A stretch of DNA of 59,747 nucleotides, taken from NCBI RefSeq assembly GCF_025515275.1, contig NZ_JAOPFU010000022.1:1-59747 (forward strand), written 5' to 3'. Both the position numbers and the translations under genes were made by a program. Source of the DNA: Catenovulum sp. 2E275 (lineage in GTDB: Bacteria; Pseudomonadota; Gammaproteobacteria; Enterobacterales; Alteromonadaceae). The notes beneath the pieces were generated by a model. That model did not search any database, was not told the origin of the DNA, and saw only the letters and a list, made by a program, of their open reading frames with translations. Shown here piece after piece: positions 37,474 to 47,711 of this stretch; positions within the stretch are counted from its first letter, which is position 1, and each line of letters begins with the position of its first letter.

Positions 37474-38894
37474 GCAACAGAGTTGGCCTGATATTCTTTC
37501 GGGGTTAATCCTGTTTGTTTTTTAAATACAGTGGAAAAATAGGCTGAGTTATTAAAACCCACTTCATAAGCTGTTTCGGTTACACTTTTCGTTAGTAGTA
37601 AGGTTTTGGCTTTATGTACCCTAACGTCGACTAAATATTGCAATATAGTTTGTGAAGTGACATTTTTAAACACTTTAGTGACGTGTGAGCGACTGCAGCC
37701 TACATTGTCAGCGACATTGTTGAGACTAATGTCGCTGTCATAGTTGGTTAGAATATAGGTTTTGATCGACTCAACTAAGCGCTTATCTGCGCTACTGTCA
37801 ATTACATTCTCACGCTCTGAGGCTAAAGCCGTGGCTTCACTTAATAGCAGCTGGTTAATTGCTAAATTTGTCAATATTTGTGCCGGCTTGCTGCAAACGA
37901 TTAATTAAGGTTTGTGCATTTCCACTGTCAAATATAGCCGCGTCAAACATCATAAAAAGTATTTCTTTAGTTCTGACTTTAAAAGTATCTAAACTATTTT
38001 GTGCAAAACAGATAAGGCTGAAGTTAACTTTTCAACTTTTTCAGCAACAACACCTATATGTCCATGGTTAACGGCTTCCAACAAAGCTTCGCGTTCTTTA
38101 AACGGGTAATCTTCATTTATTTTGTTTGGGTAGTAATCAACAAAATTAGTTGGGGTCGGCGCTGTATATTGAGCCAACGCCATTGAGTTTTGATGTAGGT
38201 GGTGTTGTTTTATTTTGTGATTGGTAATTTGGATATCTTTATAAACAGCGACAATCCAAACAATTGCTGTAAAGGCGGAACCACCATAATAAATTGCCCA
38301 TTGTTCAGTTGATAATCCGATGGTCATAGCGGTAAATAATAGCAATACACCAAGGATAAGTAATTTCACAGCTTGTTTTAGCGATTGTTGTAATAAAAAT
38401 AAGCAAGGTAGCAACAGTTGAACGCTAATTAACGCTATTTGACTGTAATAAACTTGTTGTTTGCTTACGCCACTTAATAAATGTAACCACTTAGTTTTGT
38501 GTAAGTGATCCATATAAAATGGTGGAGCGAACGCAAAAAATAGGCTCCAGCAAAACCCTAGTAGCGCAAGGCAATAAATGGCTTTACGAGCATTAGTTAT
38601 ATTGGCTTGAATACATAGACCATAAATAAGCGCGGGCATACCAAAAGTGTAAAGCACAACATTTCTCATTAAGTCAAACCAGCGCCGAGCTTCTTCAACT
38701 GGCATTAAATTGATCAAAGGTCCACATAAAAATAACGTGAAAGACACAATAAAGATACCATACCAAGGATAGGCAGAACCGATGCGGTATCTCACGAGCG
38801 TGAAATAAATTAACACGATTGAGTAGACATTAGCTGCAGTAAAGGGAAAAACTGCACGAATTAATATGTCCCAATTTAATGCTATGTAGTTCAT
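37458..38894 (-). pseudogene. Membrane-anchored AraC-type regulator broken by two frameshifts
   Basis: From ATG 38894 a seven-helix-like membrane domain of about 220 residues runs in one frame and stops after SALSVLHKIV near 37989. A second frame continues sensibly (ICFAQNSLDTFKVRTKEILF then MMFDAAIFDSGNAQTLINRL) until about 37870. A third frame gives ALASERENVIDSS and the AraC DNA-binding domain (ISLNNVADNVGCSRSHVTKV and VGFNNSAYFSTVFKKQTGLT). Joined, the protein would have about 478 residues. The helix-turn-helix part is well preserved, so the breaks are recent or sequencing indels. An intact relative is at 47698-48732. Confidence 0.8.
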
Positions 38895-38908
38895 TTTGTT
38901 TTATGTCT

Positions 38909-38920
38909 GTTGTTAACTAT
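38909..38920. promoter_or_regulatory. Weak operator-like site GTTGTTAACTAT
   Basis: 10 of 12 bases fit ATTGTTAACAAT; lies 15 bp upstream of the broken AraC-type gene. Confidence 0.3.
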
Positions 38921-39152
38921 TTTCTATACTTTATGCCTTTATTTGGTAGCTGCAAGGTTTTTTACTATTAATTGCTCTAATTTAGACCAAAAGCCAATTT
39001 TAAAAACTTTAGATTTTTTGTCGTTATGTATTTGAATATTATTGTAATATTGACTTAATACAAATTTTATATATGTACCACTTTGCGTCAGAAATATCAC
39101 ATCTACAAGCTGTTTGGGTATATAATGCGTTTGTTTCAACAAAAGAGAGTTT

Positions 39153-39509
39153 ATGGTTAAGTTTCGTCTGATAGTGGTTGTTTTTTCAATATTTTGCATT
39201 GCCTTTAACGGGCAGGCAATAGCGCCTATGGCGTTTGAAAAATGCCCTGAATTACATTCAGATACAAATGAACATCAAACCATAAACCAAGAGACTCATC
39301 AGGATAACCAAGCAGAAACGCATGATTGTTGTGATGTCGACTGTTGCGATGCCAGCTGCGACTGCGCTCAAGGAGCATGCCAATCAGCTGTATTTATAAT
39401 CGAACAAGAACGAACATCCATACAAGCTAACGCGCCTAACCGACTTAGCTTATTGCCTTTGGTGCAATTACCTAGCTATTCAACTCTACCGTTTCGACCT
39501 CCCATTTGA
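39153..39509 (+). CDS. Exported His/Cys-rich small protein, putative metal binder
   Basis: 118 residues, ribosome site AGAGAG before ATG 39153. Signal peptide (IVVVFSIFCIAFNGQAIA), then a polar His/Glu/Gln stretch and a dense Cys cluster (CCDVDCCDASCDCAQGAC), followed by a Pro-rich tail. The residue content suggests binding of a soft metal such as copper or zinc. It lies 100 bp upstream of a TonB receptor with a His-rich N-terminus, the usual setting of metal-uptake or metal-homeostasis pairs. Family not recognised. Confidence 0.65.
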   Translation: MVKFRLIVVVFSIFCIAFNGQAIAPMAFEKCPELHSDTNEHQTINQETHQDNQAETHDCCDVDCCDASCDCAQGACQSAVFIIEQERTSIQANAPNRLSLLPLVQLPSYSTLPFRPPI

Positions 39510-39610
39510 TCTCCTAAGGGTTTTTCTACCCAAAATTCACAGAAAAATTTAAATATTGGATGCGCAACAGCTTGCTGTTGCAAAATAGCAACGCATATTT
39601 TGAGGTCAAA

Positions 39611-41553
39611 ATGCGAAGAATATCAGTCAAGGCAGCTATGTTTATGCTGCTGATTCCTAATTTAGTGGATGCAAATGAAGAAGAACATCATGACGACCAC
39701 CATCACCACCATGAAGAGTCGAGCATAGAAACCATTCAGGTCCGAGCTTCTAGACTAGGCAGAATTGTCACAGAGTCGGCCACACGAATTGAATTAATTA
39801 ATGGCGAAGAAATTCAAGAAAAAGCTATCATGCGCCCTGGCAATATTTCAATGTTAGTCGCAGAAACCGGTGGGGTGCGGGTGCAAACCACTTCACCGTC
39901 ATTGGGCAGTGCTAATATTCGATTGCAAGGATTGTACGGCCGTTATACTCAATTATTAAGCGATGGCTTACCATTATATGGCGGGCAAACAGCGTCAATT
40001 GGTTTGTTACAAATTCCACCGACCGATTTAGCTAATGTGGAAATCATTAAAGGTTCGGCGTCATCTTTATATGGTGGCTCGGCTTTAGGTGGTGTGATCA
40101 ATTTAATTTCGCGTACCCCGTCTAAAAAATTTCAAGGTGAAATATTGGCTAACCTAACCTCAAAAAATGGCCAAGATTTAACCACGTATCTAGCATCACC
40201 TCTGACTGATAATTTTAGTGCCTCGTTAACTGGTGGTATTCATCACCAACAAATCCAAGATTTAGATGACGATGGTTGGATCGATATTGCAGGTTATGAA
40301 AGATCAAGCGTCAGACCGCGTTTTTATTGGCAAGGTGAGCACGATGACAATTTGTATGTCAACCTAGGTGCTATGTCTGAGAAAAGAAATGCAGGTACAA
40401 CTAACATTAGGCAACTGCCAAACGGCGAACAATATATACTAAACCAAGATACACAACGAATCGATATAGGTTTTGTGTATGACAGGCCAATTGGCGATGA
40501 CCTGAATGTGAATGTGCGAGGCTCTGCAATGGATCAGCAGCATCAACACCAATATGGCAATGTATATGAAGACGACACACATCAAAGCTATTTAATTGAG
40601 TCGAGCTTGGCAGGCTATTACAATAAAACTGCATGGCTGTTGGGGATTGCCTATCAATCCGAGCAGTTTAGCTCAGAAACCTTTCCCGAATTTAACTATA
40701 ACTACCAAGTACAGGCTTATTTTCGCAACTAGATTACGAAGCAAGCGATGATATTTCGTTGTCATTAAGCGCTCGGTCAGATTGGCACAATGAATATGGC
40801 AACCAATTTAGTCCAAGAATTTCAATTTTGTATAACCCAGATAGCTGGACCTTCAGAGGCGCCTATGGCAAAGGTTTTTTTGCTCCAAGCCCATTTATTG
40901 AAGATATAGACGAAGTTGGTTTATCTAAATTATCGCCACTGAATAATTTAGATGAAGAGCGCGCTGAAACCGCATCAGTCGATGTCAGCTATGCTGTGGG
41001 TAGCAGCGAGGCGAGCATGACATTATTTGCGTCGAACATTAGCCAAGTAACTGAGTTACAAGAAATGCAAATAGTGAATACCAAGGGGGAAACGCAAATT
41101 CGTGGCGCAGAACTTTTGTTGCGCTATAAGTGGCAGGATATTAAGTTTACCGGTAGTTACTTGTATACAGACGCCACAAAGGTATCAGAGCAAGGTGATG
41201 GGCGAGAGCCACTTACGTTAACCCCTCAGCACTCCGCTGGTATGGTGGTCATGTGGGAAGAACACGGCAGTCATTTATTAGGTTTTGAAGCTTACTATAC
41301 AGGCACGCAGCACTTAGTGAACAACCCATACCTAAATAAAAGTAAACCCTATTGGCATTTAGGTTTGTTAGGGCAAATCACCCTAGGTCGCTTTAGCTGG
41401 TTTGTTAATGCCGAAAACTTACTGGATATTCGCCAAACCAAAGAGCACCCATTATTGTTGCCCGAGCAAGCTGAAAGTGGCCGGTGGACGACAGATATCT
41501 GGTCTCGTAACGACGGCTTTATTGTTAACGCGGGCGTGCGTTTTAAGTTTTAA
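39611..41553 (+). pseudogene. TonB-dependent receptor with His-rich N-terminus, one frameshift
   Basis: ATG 39611 (GAGG five bases upstream) starts a signal peptide followed by EEEHHDDHHHHHEES. The plug domain is clear (IQVRASRLGRIVTESATRIE, LQGLYGRYTQLLSDGLPLYG and VEIIKGSASSLYGGSALGGV), then barrel strands. The frame ends at TAG 40730-40732, but in another frame FSQLDYEASDDISLSLSARS continues the barrel through to GVRFKF at 41553, ending in the expected aromatic residue. One indel near 40720, beside TTTT, explains it. Joined length, about 648 residues, is normal. The His-rich start points to a zinc- or copper-type receptor, not a SusC-type glycan receptor. Confidence 0.85.
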
Positions 41554-41567
41554 CGTAAGCGTGAAAA

Positions 41568-41606
41568 ATGCCTAGTAGCTTAACATTAAGGCTATTGGGC
41601 ATTTAT
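41568..41606 (+). terminator. Terminator after the TonB receptor
   Basis: ATGCCTAGTAGC / GCTATTGGGCAT forms a 12-bp stem with two G-U pairs and an 11-base loop, then TTATT, 15 bp past the stop. Confidence 0.6.
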
Positions 41607-41637
41607 TGCATTCAAGCTGTTAAAATTTATTTAGTAA

Positions 41638-41649
41638 ATTGTTTACATT
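41638..41649. promoter_or_regulatory. Operator-like site ATTGTTTACATT (GH16)
   Basis: 11 of 12 bases fit ATTGTNNACAAT; 62 bp upstream of a GH16-CBM13 agarase. A second inverted repeat, AGTGTTG/CAACACT, follows at 41671-41690. Confidence 0.45.
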
Positions 41650-41710
41650 TAATTGTGCTCGATCAATCATAGTGTTGCTTTAACAACACTTACACATAGG
41701 AAAACAATTT

Positions 41711-43024
41711 ATGCTAAAGAAAATCACACTATGTGCGTCTTTCGCACTAACAACTACCGCAGCTATATCTGCAGATTGGGATGGTGTACCGATTCCAGCG
41801 CCAGCAGGTCAAAATAAAACTTGGCAAATACAATCTGTTTCAGATGATTTTAACTACACTGCTTCAGCAAATAATAAACCAAGCGCTTTTACCAGCCGTT
41901 GGAACGACAGCTATATTAATGCGTGGTTAGGGCCTGGTGATACAGAATTTAGCTCAGGTCACTCGTATACAAACTCAGGTAAACTGGCTTTGCAAGCTGC
42001 TGAAAAAACAGGTACAGACAAAGTATACGCAGGTATTATTTCTTCAAAACAAACATTTACCTATCCGCTTTATATAGAAGCGCGCGCAAAATCAACTAAC
42101 AATACTATGGCTAATGCCGTGTGGATGTTAAGTGCTGATTCAACTCAAGAATTAGATGCAATGGAAGCTTACGGTAGTGATAGGCCAGGCCAAGAATGGT
42201 TTGATCGCCGCATGCATGTGAGCCACCACGTATTTATTCGCGAACCATTCCAAGACTACCAACCCAAAGATGCTGGTTCTTGGGTATACAATGAGCAAGA
42301 GCCATGGCGCGTTGCTTATCATAACTATGGTATGCATTGGAAAGATCCTTGGAATGTTGATTATTACATCGATGGTGTTTTAGTGCGAAGTGTTTCAGGT
42401 CAGCAAATGATTGATCCGCATAACTACACCAATGGCACAGGTATCAACAAACCATTACATATTATTATTGATATGGAACATCAAGACTGGCGCGATGTTA
42501 AACCAACGTCTGCTGAGCTTGCAGATCCTGCAAAAAGTATTTTTTATGTAGATTGGATCAGGGTCTACAAACCAGTTGATTCAGGTGCTTCAGCGACTAT
42601 AGCACCTGCAGGTGCAACTTCTTTACAGGCGAGACATAGCAGTAAATGTTTAGACTTATCTGCTGGTAATTCGGCCGATGGCACTAACATACAGCAGTGG
42701 GGTTGCAGTACAACTAATACTAACCAAGATATTACTTTTGTGGCTAAAGGTGATGGTTATTATGAAATGAAAACTAAACACAACAAATGTATTGATGTTG
42801 CAGGTAAAGAAACAACTAATGGTGCTAACCTTGTGCAGTGGAGTTGTTACAACGGTACCAACCAGCAGTTTAAATTACTCGATAAAGGTAACGGTTGGTT
42901 TCAATTACAAGCAAAACACAGTGGAAAATGTTTAGAAGTCGCCAATTCTGCTACCACCAATGGTGCAAATGTGCAGCATTGGGCTTGTGGAAATGGTAAC
43001 AACCAGCAATGGAAGTTCCAATAA
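41711..43024 (+). CDS. GH16 beta-agarase with CBM13 (ricin-type) domain
   Basis: 437 residues, secreted (signal ending TTTAAISA). The GH16 domain starts ADWDGVPIPAPAGQNKTWQI, typical of beta-agarases, and holds QELDAMEAYG with Glu 147, Asp 149 and Glu 152. [14 protein letters not shown] closes it near residue 292. The C-terminal 130 residues are a three-lobed ricin-type lectin (CBM13) with Cys pairs and QxW motifs (NIQQWGCS, LVQWSC, NQQWKFQ). It cleaves agarose to neoagaro-oligosaccharides. A paralogue with the same layout lies inverted at 44310-45650. Confidence 0.93.
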   Translation: MLKKITLCASFALTTTAAISADWDGVPIPAPAGQNKTWQIQSVSDDFNYTASANNKPSAFTSRWNDSYINAWLGPGDTEFSSGHSYTNSGKLALQAAEKTGTDKVYAGIISSKQTFTYPLYIEARAKSTNNTMANAVWMLSADSTQELDAMEAYGSDRPGQEWFDRRMHVSHHVFIREPFQDYQPKDAGSWVYNEQEPWRVAYHNYGMHWKDPWNVDYYIDGVLVRSVSGQQMIDPHNYTNGTGINKPLHIIIDMEHQDWRDVKPTSAELADPAKSIFYVDWIRVYKPVDSGASATIAPAGATSLQARHSSKCLDLSAGNSADGTNIQQWGCSTTNTNQDITFVAKGDGYYEMKTKHNKCIDVAGKETTNGANLVQWSCYNGTNQQFKLLDKGNGWFQLQAKHSGKCLEVANSATTNGANVQHWACGNGNNQQWKFQ

Positions 43025-43033
43025 GCTTATTTT

Positions 43034-43066
43034 ACCCGTAATCAGTTAATTGGTTGCGGGTTTATT
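43034..43066 (+). terminator. Terminator between convergent GH16 and helical-repeat gene
   Basis: ACCCGTAA / TTGCGGGT, an 8-bp stem (one G-U) followed by TTATTT. It overlaps the 3' end of the convergent gene. Confidence 0.5.
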
Positions 43067-44199
43067 TCTAAAGAATTAGCCCAGTTACTTGCAGCTTCTT
43101 CATCTTTTTCTCGCCACTTTTTCACAATAATCTGAGCAATTTCAGCTTGGCTGCCATCAGGAATAACATCAAACCTTTCAACCAGCCATAATACATCTTG
43201 ATTAGCGATATTTTGCGCTACATTCAATAACAAGTGTTGCTGCATGTTAGGTTCTGTTTCGTTTAACGCCATTTGCCAAGCAAATTGATTATTTTGTGGC
43301 TCCGCTACCGCCAAATCTAAAATAGTGGTTAGTACCGCTGCACGCTCTGTTGGATTGTCGAGTGCTTGTGCCCAAGATAAAGTTGAATTTAAATCTTCTG
43401 TTGCAGCAGAATGCGCATAACGCGCAAGCAGTTTAGTCTTTTGCGGGTTTTCTGGCATTAGCTCTAAATAATACAAGGCTTCGGAAGGCTGTAGCTCTAA
43501 CAGGTTTAATACCAGATTATTTACTACTGTATGGTACATATCTGAGCGTTCGCGCCCGTCAATCCAAGCTAAAGCCGCGTTGTAATCTTGCTGTGCCCAA
43601 TCAACTAAAATGCTATCCATTACTTGAGCTTTTAATTGTGGATTGGATAGGCTTTCAGCTAACGACAAAATCGATGTTTGGTTATTGGCACTGGCACCAA
43701 CATAAGCAGATACAAGTAAATCTGACTTGAGGTTTTCTTCTAGTGTTTGTGAGTCAAGCCAAGCTAACACTGAATTTAAGTTATCCGAGCTTGCAGTACT
43801 GACTACGTCATAAATTAAATAACTAGAAATTTCGGCTGGCTGGGCAACTACATGAGCTAAAGCAGCATGTAAGTCTAATGCTGCCCAAGCTTGGTAGAAA
43901 CTCAACAAGTGTTCAATTGATAACGGGTTTTCAGCGGATATTAGCGCTAGACAAGTTTTAATTGTTTGTAGGCTCTTAAGTTGCAAAGTTTTGTCGTCAC
44001 ATTGTGTTGTATTTTTTAGCAAATCTGGGATTTGCATTATGTTTAGTTCTGCTGACATTCCAGCATCTGTCCGCGAAATTTCGATATTTGTCGGCACTCT
44101 TGTTTCTTTCAGTGAATTGGGTGGCTGCCTTAATAAAAAAGACAACAAGCCTACAATGCAAACAAGAGTTATAGGTAGAGCGAGAACAACAGCTTTCAT
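43042..44199 (-). CDS. Membrane-anchored helical-repeat protein, unknown
   Basis: 385 residues. An N-terminal helix (AVVLALPITLVCIVGLLSFL) anchors or exports it. The remainder is a solenoid of alpha-helical repeats of about 30-35 residues with a recurring A-L-A-W-x-D/A-x core: NSVLAWLDSQ, NAALAWIDGR, NSTLSWAQAL and AASNWANSL. No enzyme motif. It lies between two inverted GH16-CBM13 agarase genes, which might mean a role in their export or assembly, but only position suggests this. Confidence 0.7.
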   Translation of the reverse strand: MKAVVLALPITLVCIVGLLSFLLRQPPNSLKETRVPTNIEISRTDAGMSAELNIMQIPDLLKNTTQCDDKTLQLKSLQTIKTCLALISAENPLSIEHLLSFYQAWAALDLHAALAHVVAQPAEISSYLIYDVVSTASSDNLNSVLAWLDSQTLEENLKSDLLVSAYVGASANNQTSILSLAESLSNPQLKAQVMDSILVDWAQQDYNAALAWIDGRERSDMYHTVVNNLVLNLLELQPSEALYYLELMPENPQKTKLLARYAHSAATEDLNSTLSWAQALDNPTERAAVLTTILDLAVAEPQNNQFAWQMALNETEPNMQQHLLLNVAQNIANQDVLWLVERFDVIPDGSQAEIAQIIVKKWREKDEEAASNWANSLEINPQPIN

Positions 44200-44267
44200 A
44201 ACCCACTCACAAATTTAGTGAACATAGTATTGGAGATAATTGACACCGCTTGTCTGAATTTAACAAA

Positions 44268-44291
44268 ATAGGGCAAAATGCTTTGCCCTAT
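44268..44291 (-). terminator. Terminator after GH16-CBM13
   Basis: ATAGGGCAAA / TTTGCCCTAT, a 10-bp perfect stem with a 4-base loop, followed on the minus strand by TTTTG; 20 bp past the stop codon of the gene at 44310. Confidence 0.85.
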
Positions 44292-44309
44292 AAAAGAGTT
44301 AAAGTGACC

Positions 44310-45650
44310 TTAATAAAATTTAAACTGCTGATTATTTGCGCCTGTACACTGCCACTGCTGAATGGTTGCGCCATTCGAGCTTGATGTATTGGCAACTTCT
44401 AAACACTTATTACTGTGTTTTGCTTTCAATTCAAACCAACCATTACCTTTGCTAATAGGCTGAAATTGTAAGTTGTTACCATTGAAACAATCCCACTGAA
44501 TCACGTTTGCGGCATTAGCTGTTGAGTTTCCTGCAACGCCGACGCATTTATTGTGTTTGGTTCTTAGTTCATACCAATCTCCACCTTTAGCGGCAAAAGT
44601 AAAATCTTGGTTTGTGTTGCTAGTGCTGCAACCCCATTGTCGAATGTTGGTACCATTAGCATTCGAGCCTGCGGCTAAATCAACGCATTTACTACTTGCT
44701 CTATTTTGCAAAGAAGTAGTTCCTGCCGGAGGTGTAACTGGGCTGCCGGAATTTCCACCTGAGCTATCTGTAACGGGTTTGTATACGCGTATCCAGTCAA
44801 CCCAATATATGCTCTTATTAGTATCAGCCAGCTCTGCATCAGTCGGAGTAATTCCATTGTCTGAGCGCCAACTCTGATCTTCGGTGTTAATAATTAAGTG
44901 CATAGGTTTGCTTAAACCTGTGCCGCCAGTAAAGTTGTTTGGGTCGATAATATTCGCACCAGAAACAGTACGAACTAATTTACCATCAATGTAATACTCT
45001 AAATGCCAAGGATCGCGCCAATATACCCCGATTCGGTGAAAATCTTGACGCCAAATAGTCCCTTGGCCATCTGCATACCAACTGCCAGCATCTGTTGGTT
45101 GATAGTCTTGGAACGGCTCACGAATAAATACGTGATGACTTAAGTGAATGCGCTCAGCAAACCAAGTTTGATCCGGTCTATCACTGCCATAAGCTTCTAA
45201 CACATCAATTTCTTGTGTCGAGTCTGCGCTTAATAACCAAATGTCAGACGCTAGAACTAGGTTGCTGATTTTAGCCCGTGCTTCCACATATAAAGGATAG
45301 GTAAAAGTTGCATGTGAGGTTATTGATCCTGCTCTCACTTTATCTGTCCCAGGTTTGCGCGTCGCGGCAATGCCTAAGTTTCCATTATTCACATAAGCAT
45401 GTCCGTCAGTCCATTCTGTTAGACCTGGACCTGTCCAAGGATTGATATAACCTTCGTGCCAGCGTGTGGTAAAGTTATTATGGTAATTATTCACATTTGA
45501 GCTGTAATTAAAATCATCTGAAACAGCTTGAAGTTGCCATGTTTTACCTGAGCCCGCGTTAACTGGTACTGGGTAGCTGTCCCAATCTGCAGCATGAACC
45601 GATGTGCTTATACTAGCAAGTGTCAATAACATTGTGTGTAATATTTTCAC
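44310..45650 (-). CDS. GH16 beta-agarase with CBM13 domain (paralogue)
   Basis: 446 residues, signal peptide ending SVHA. The GH16 domain starts [20 protein letters not shown]; catalytic [10 protein letters not shown] places Glu 147, Asp 149 and Glu 152 at the same numbers as in the 41711 protein. A Gly/Ser/Pro linker ([15 protein letters not shown]) joins a ricin-type CBM13 with [14 protein letters not shown] and IQQWQC. The linker is longer than in the paralogue and many surface residues differ, so this is an older duplication with possible division of labour. Own terminator; divergent from GH29. Confidence 0.93.
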   Translation of the reverse strand: MKILHTMLLTLASISTSVHAADWDSYPVPVNAGSGKTWQLQAVSDDFNYSSNVNNYHNNFTTRWHEGYINPWTGPGLTEWTDGHAYVNNGNLGIAATRKPGTDKVRAGSITSHATFTYPLYVEARAKISNLVLASDIWLLSADSTQEIDVLEAYGSDRPDQTWFAERIHLSHHVFIREPFQDYQPTDAGSWYADGQGTIWRQDFHRIGVYWRDPWHLEYYIDGKLVRTVSGANIIDPNNFTGGTGLSKPMHLIINTEDQSWRSDNGITPTDAELADTNKSIYWVDWIRVYKPVTDSSGGNSGSPVTPPAGTTSLQNRASSKCVDLAAGSNANGTNIRQWGCSTSNTNQDFTFAAKGGDWYELRTKHNKCVGVAGNSTANAANVIQWDCFNGNNLQFQPISKGNGWFELKAKHSNKCLEVANTSSSNGATIQQWQCTGANNQQFKFY

Positions 45651-46151
45651 GATTAAAATCCTATAAATTTAGTGCTATTAATGAGTCTATTGTGTTTAAG
45701 ACTTTGGATATTGTTAGCTTAATTCAGTGTTTTTCCTCCTTAGTTTTTGACTGACTTTTCAAAAGTTTAACTGTTATTTACTTTCGGGATTCAATTACAT
45801 ACCCAGTTTAAAACCAAGGCATGGTCAACAATGCTTTCTGATTTTTAATATACAATAAATTGTTAACATTAATATCAGGAGTAGAACCAAAAATGTTAGT
45901 TTTTTGTTGTTATTGGTGATGTTGACGTTATATTTAGATCAAAAAATTCCCTGTTCTCTACCAAATGACCTAAAAATGTTGTTAAAAAATAACCAATAAA
46001 AGGCGATTACCTTGAGAGGCCGTGTTTGTACAAATGCAATATTGAAATAGAACAAAAAATGTCTATTTTTATAAGAAAAATGGCTCAATTTAAAAGTTTT
46101 AATTAGTCAGTTTATTAGTCTTTTCATGTCCATCTTAGAAGAGGAATAACC
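45651..46151. promoter_or_regulatory. Divergent promoter region GH16 / GH29 with operator-like site
   Basis: 500 bp without a gene. ATTGTTAACATT at 45859-45870 (11 of 12 to the palindrome, perfect TGTTAACA core) lies near the middle and could serve both directions. The rest is AT-rich leader sequence. Confidence 0.5.
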
Positions 46152-47711
46152 ATGATTCGACAATTTATACACAGTGTTTTAGTTGTTAGTTTAGTAGCTT
46201 CTTGTAGTGCAGAAACAGACTCGACATCTAAAGAAATCTATCAACCAACTGAAAAATCGTTAGCCACACATTATGCTGCCCCAGACTGGTTTAGAGATGC
46301 CAAGCTCGGCATATATTTTACTTGGGGGCCTTATACTGTTGCTGCTAAAACCAATGAATGGTACCCGAGGTGGATGCACTTTGGTTTAAACAAAGAGGAT
46401 TGGCAAGGGGATAAACCCGGCTATCACATTGATTTAAAACAATGGCATAGTCAGCGTTTTGCACAGCCTAGTGAATTTGCTTATCACGATATGATTGAAC
46501 AATTTACTGCCGAACACTTTAATGCGGATGAGTGGGCTGAATTATTTGCAAGAGCTGGCGCTAAGTTTGCTGGACCTGTCGCAATGCACCACGATGGCTA
46601 TGCGTTATGGGATAGTGATATTACCCCTTGGAATGCGGCAGATATAGGGCCAAAACGGGATATTACCGGCGAGTTGGCAAACGCATTGCGCCAACGAGAT
46701 ATTAAGTTGATAACAACCTTTCATCATGCTCGAAATTTACAGAGATACAAGGGGCAAACGCTGCAGCAAGCTAAACAAAGGTATGGACATTTAGACATGT
46801 ACCATTTTTTCTGGAATTCTCATTTTCCTTGGGTTGAAGGGCTAGCTACCAGTTCTGAGGATGAAAAATTGAAATGGTTGTATGGCAATGTACCAGAAGC
46901 TGAGTGGCTAGACACTTTTTGGTTGGGGACGTTAAAAGAGGTTATCAATAAATATCAACCAGACATAATTTGGTTTGATACTTGGCTTGATTTAATTCCG
47001 GAGCAGCAGCGTTATGAGTTTGCAGCATATTATCTAAATCAAGCACAAATTTGGGGAAAGGAGGTGATGATGACGCATAAGGATATGGATATGCCTGAAA
47101 CTTTTTCGGTTGAAGACTTCGAGCAGGGGCGTAGAGATAAGTTAACCGGAGCACCTTGGTTAACCGATGATACTATCACCAAGTGGAGCTGGTCTTACGT
47201 TGAAGGAATAGAGGTAAAACCCGCGGCATGGGTGATTCATGACTTCATTGACATTGTTAGTAAAAATGGCCAACTATTGTTAAATGTATCGCCAAAATCA
47301 GATGGGACAATTCCACAAGACCAAAAAGAGGTTTTATATGAACTGGGTGATTGGCTCGCGGTAAACGGAGAAGCAATTTACAACACTAGACCATGGAAGA
47401 TATATGGTGAAGGCCCAACACAAATGGAAAGTGGTGGACACTTTACTAAACACGTCGATTACACAGAAAACGACATTCGCTTTACCCAAAGCAAAAATGC
47501 TTTGTATGCAATTGCCTTGGGCACACCTAGAAAACCGCTAAAAATACTCGCTCTGGCTAAAAACAACAGTATTGGCGTGGCAAATTTTAGCAAAGTAAGC
47601 AGTTTAAACGGCGACTACATAAAAAGTTGGCAGCAAAAAGCAGATGCTTTATACATTGAATTAACGGCCGATGCGCCTGAGCAAATTGCCTATGCCTTTA
47701 AGTTTGAATAG
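46152..47711 (+). CDS. GH29 alpha-L-fucosidase-like lipoprotein
   Basis: 519 residues; lipobox VASC at residues 15-18, so membrane-anchored. The GH29 start FRDAKLGIYFTWGPYTVAAK is followed by GAKFAGPVAMHHDGYALWDS and QPDIIWFDTWLDLIPEQQRY, where Asp 276 is the expected nucleophile, then LLLNVSPKSDGTIPQDQ. GH29 enzymes remove alpha-L-fucose or, in some members, alpha-L-galactose; the latter would suit porphyran (L-galactose-6-sulfate after desulfation) but cannot be decided from sequence. The last 14 bp overlap the convergent AraC-type gene. Confidence 0.9.
   Translation: MIRQFIHSVLVVSLVASCSAETDSTSKEIYQPTEKSLATHYAAPDWFRDAKLGIYFTWGPYTVAAKTNEWYPRWMHFGLNKEDWQGDKPGYHIDLKQWHSQRFAQPSEFAYHDMIEQFTAEHFNADEWAELFARAGAKFAGPVAMHHDGYALWDSDITPWNAADIGPKRDITGELANALRQRDIKLITTFHHARNLQRYKGQTLQQAKQRYGHLDMYHFFWNSHFPWVEGLATSSEDEKLKWLYGNVPEAEWLDTFWLGTLKEVINKYQPDIIWFDTWLDLIPEQQRYEFAAYYLNQAQIWGKEVMMTHKDMDMPETFSVEDFEQGRRDKLTGAPWLTDDTITKWSWSYVEGIEVKPAAWVIHDFIDIVSKNGQLLLNVSPKSDGTIPQDQKEVLYELGDWLAVNGEAIYNTRPWKIYGEGPTQMESGGHFTKHVDYTENDIRFTQSKNALYAIALGTPRKPLKILALAKNNSIGVANFSKVSSLNGDYIKSWQQKADALYIELTADAPEQIAYAFKFE

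Noticed and set aside
39611-41553. SusC-type glycan receptor
   Set aside because: The plug lacks the extended SusC N-terminal domain, no SusD follows, and the poly-His start fits a metal receptor.
44551-44877. Rightward frame opposite the GH16-CBM13 gene
   Set aside because: Antisense shadow of a clearly coding domain; no independent support.
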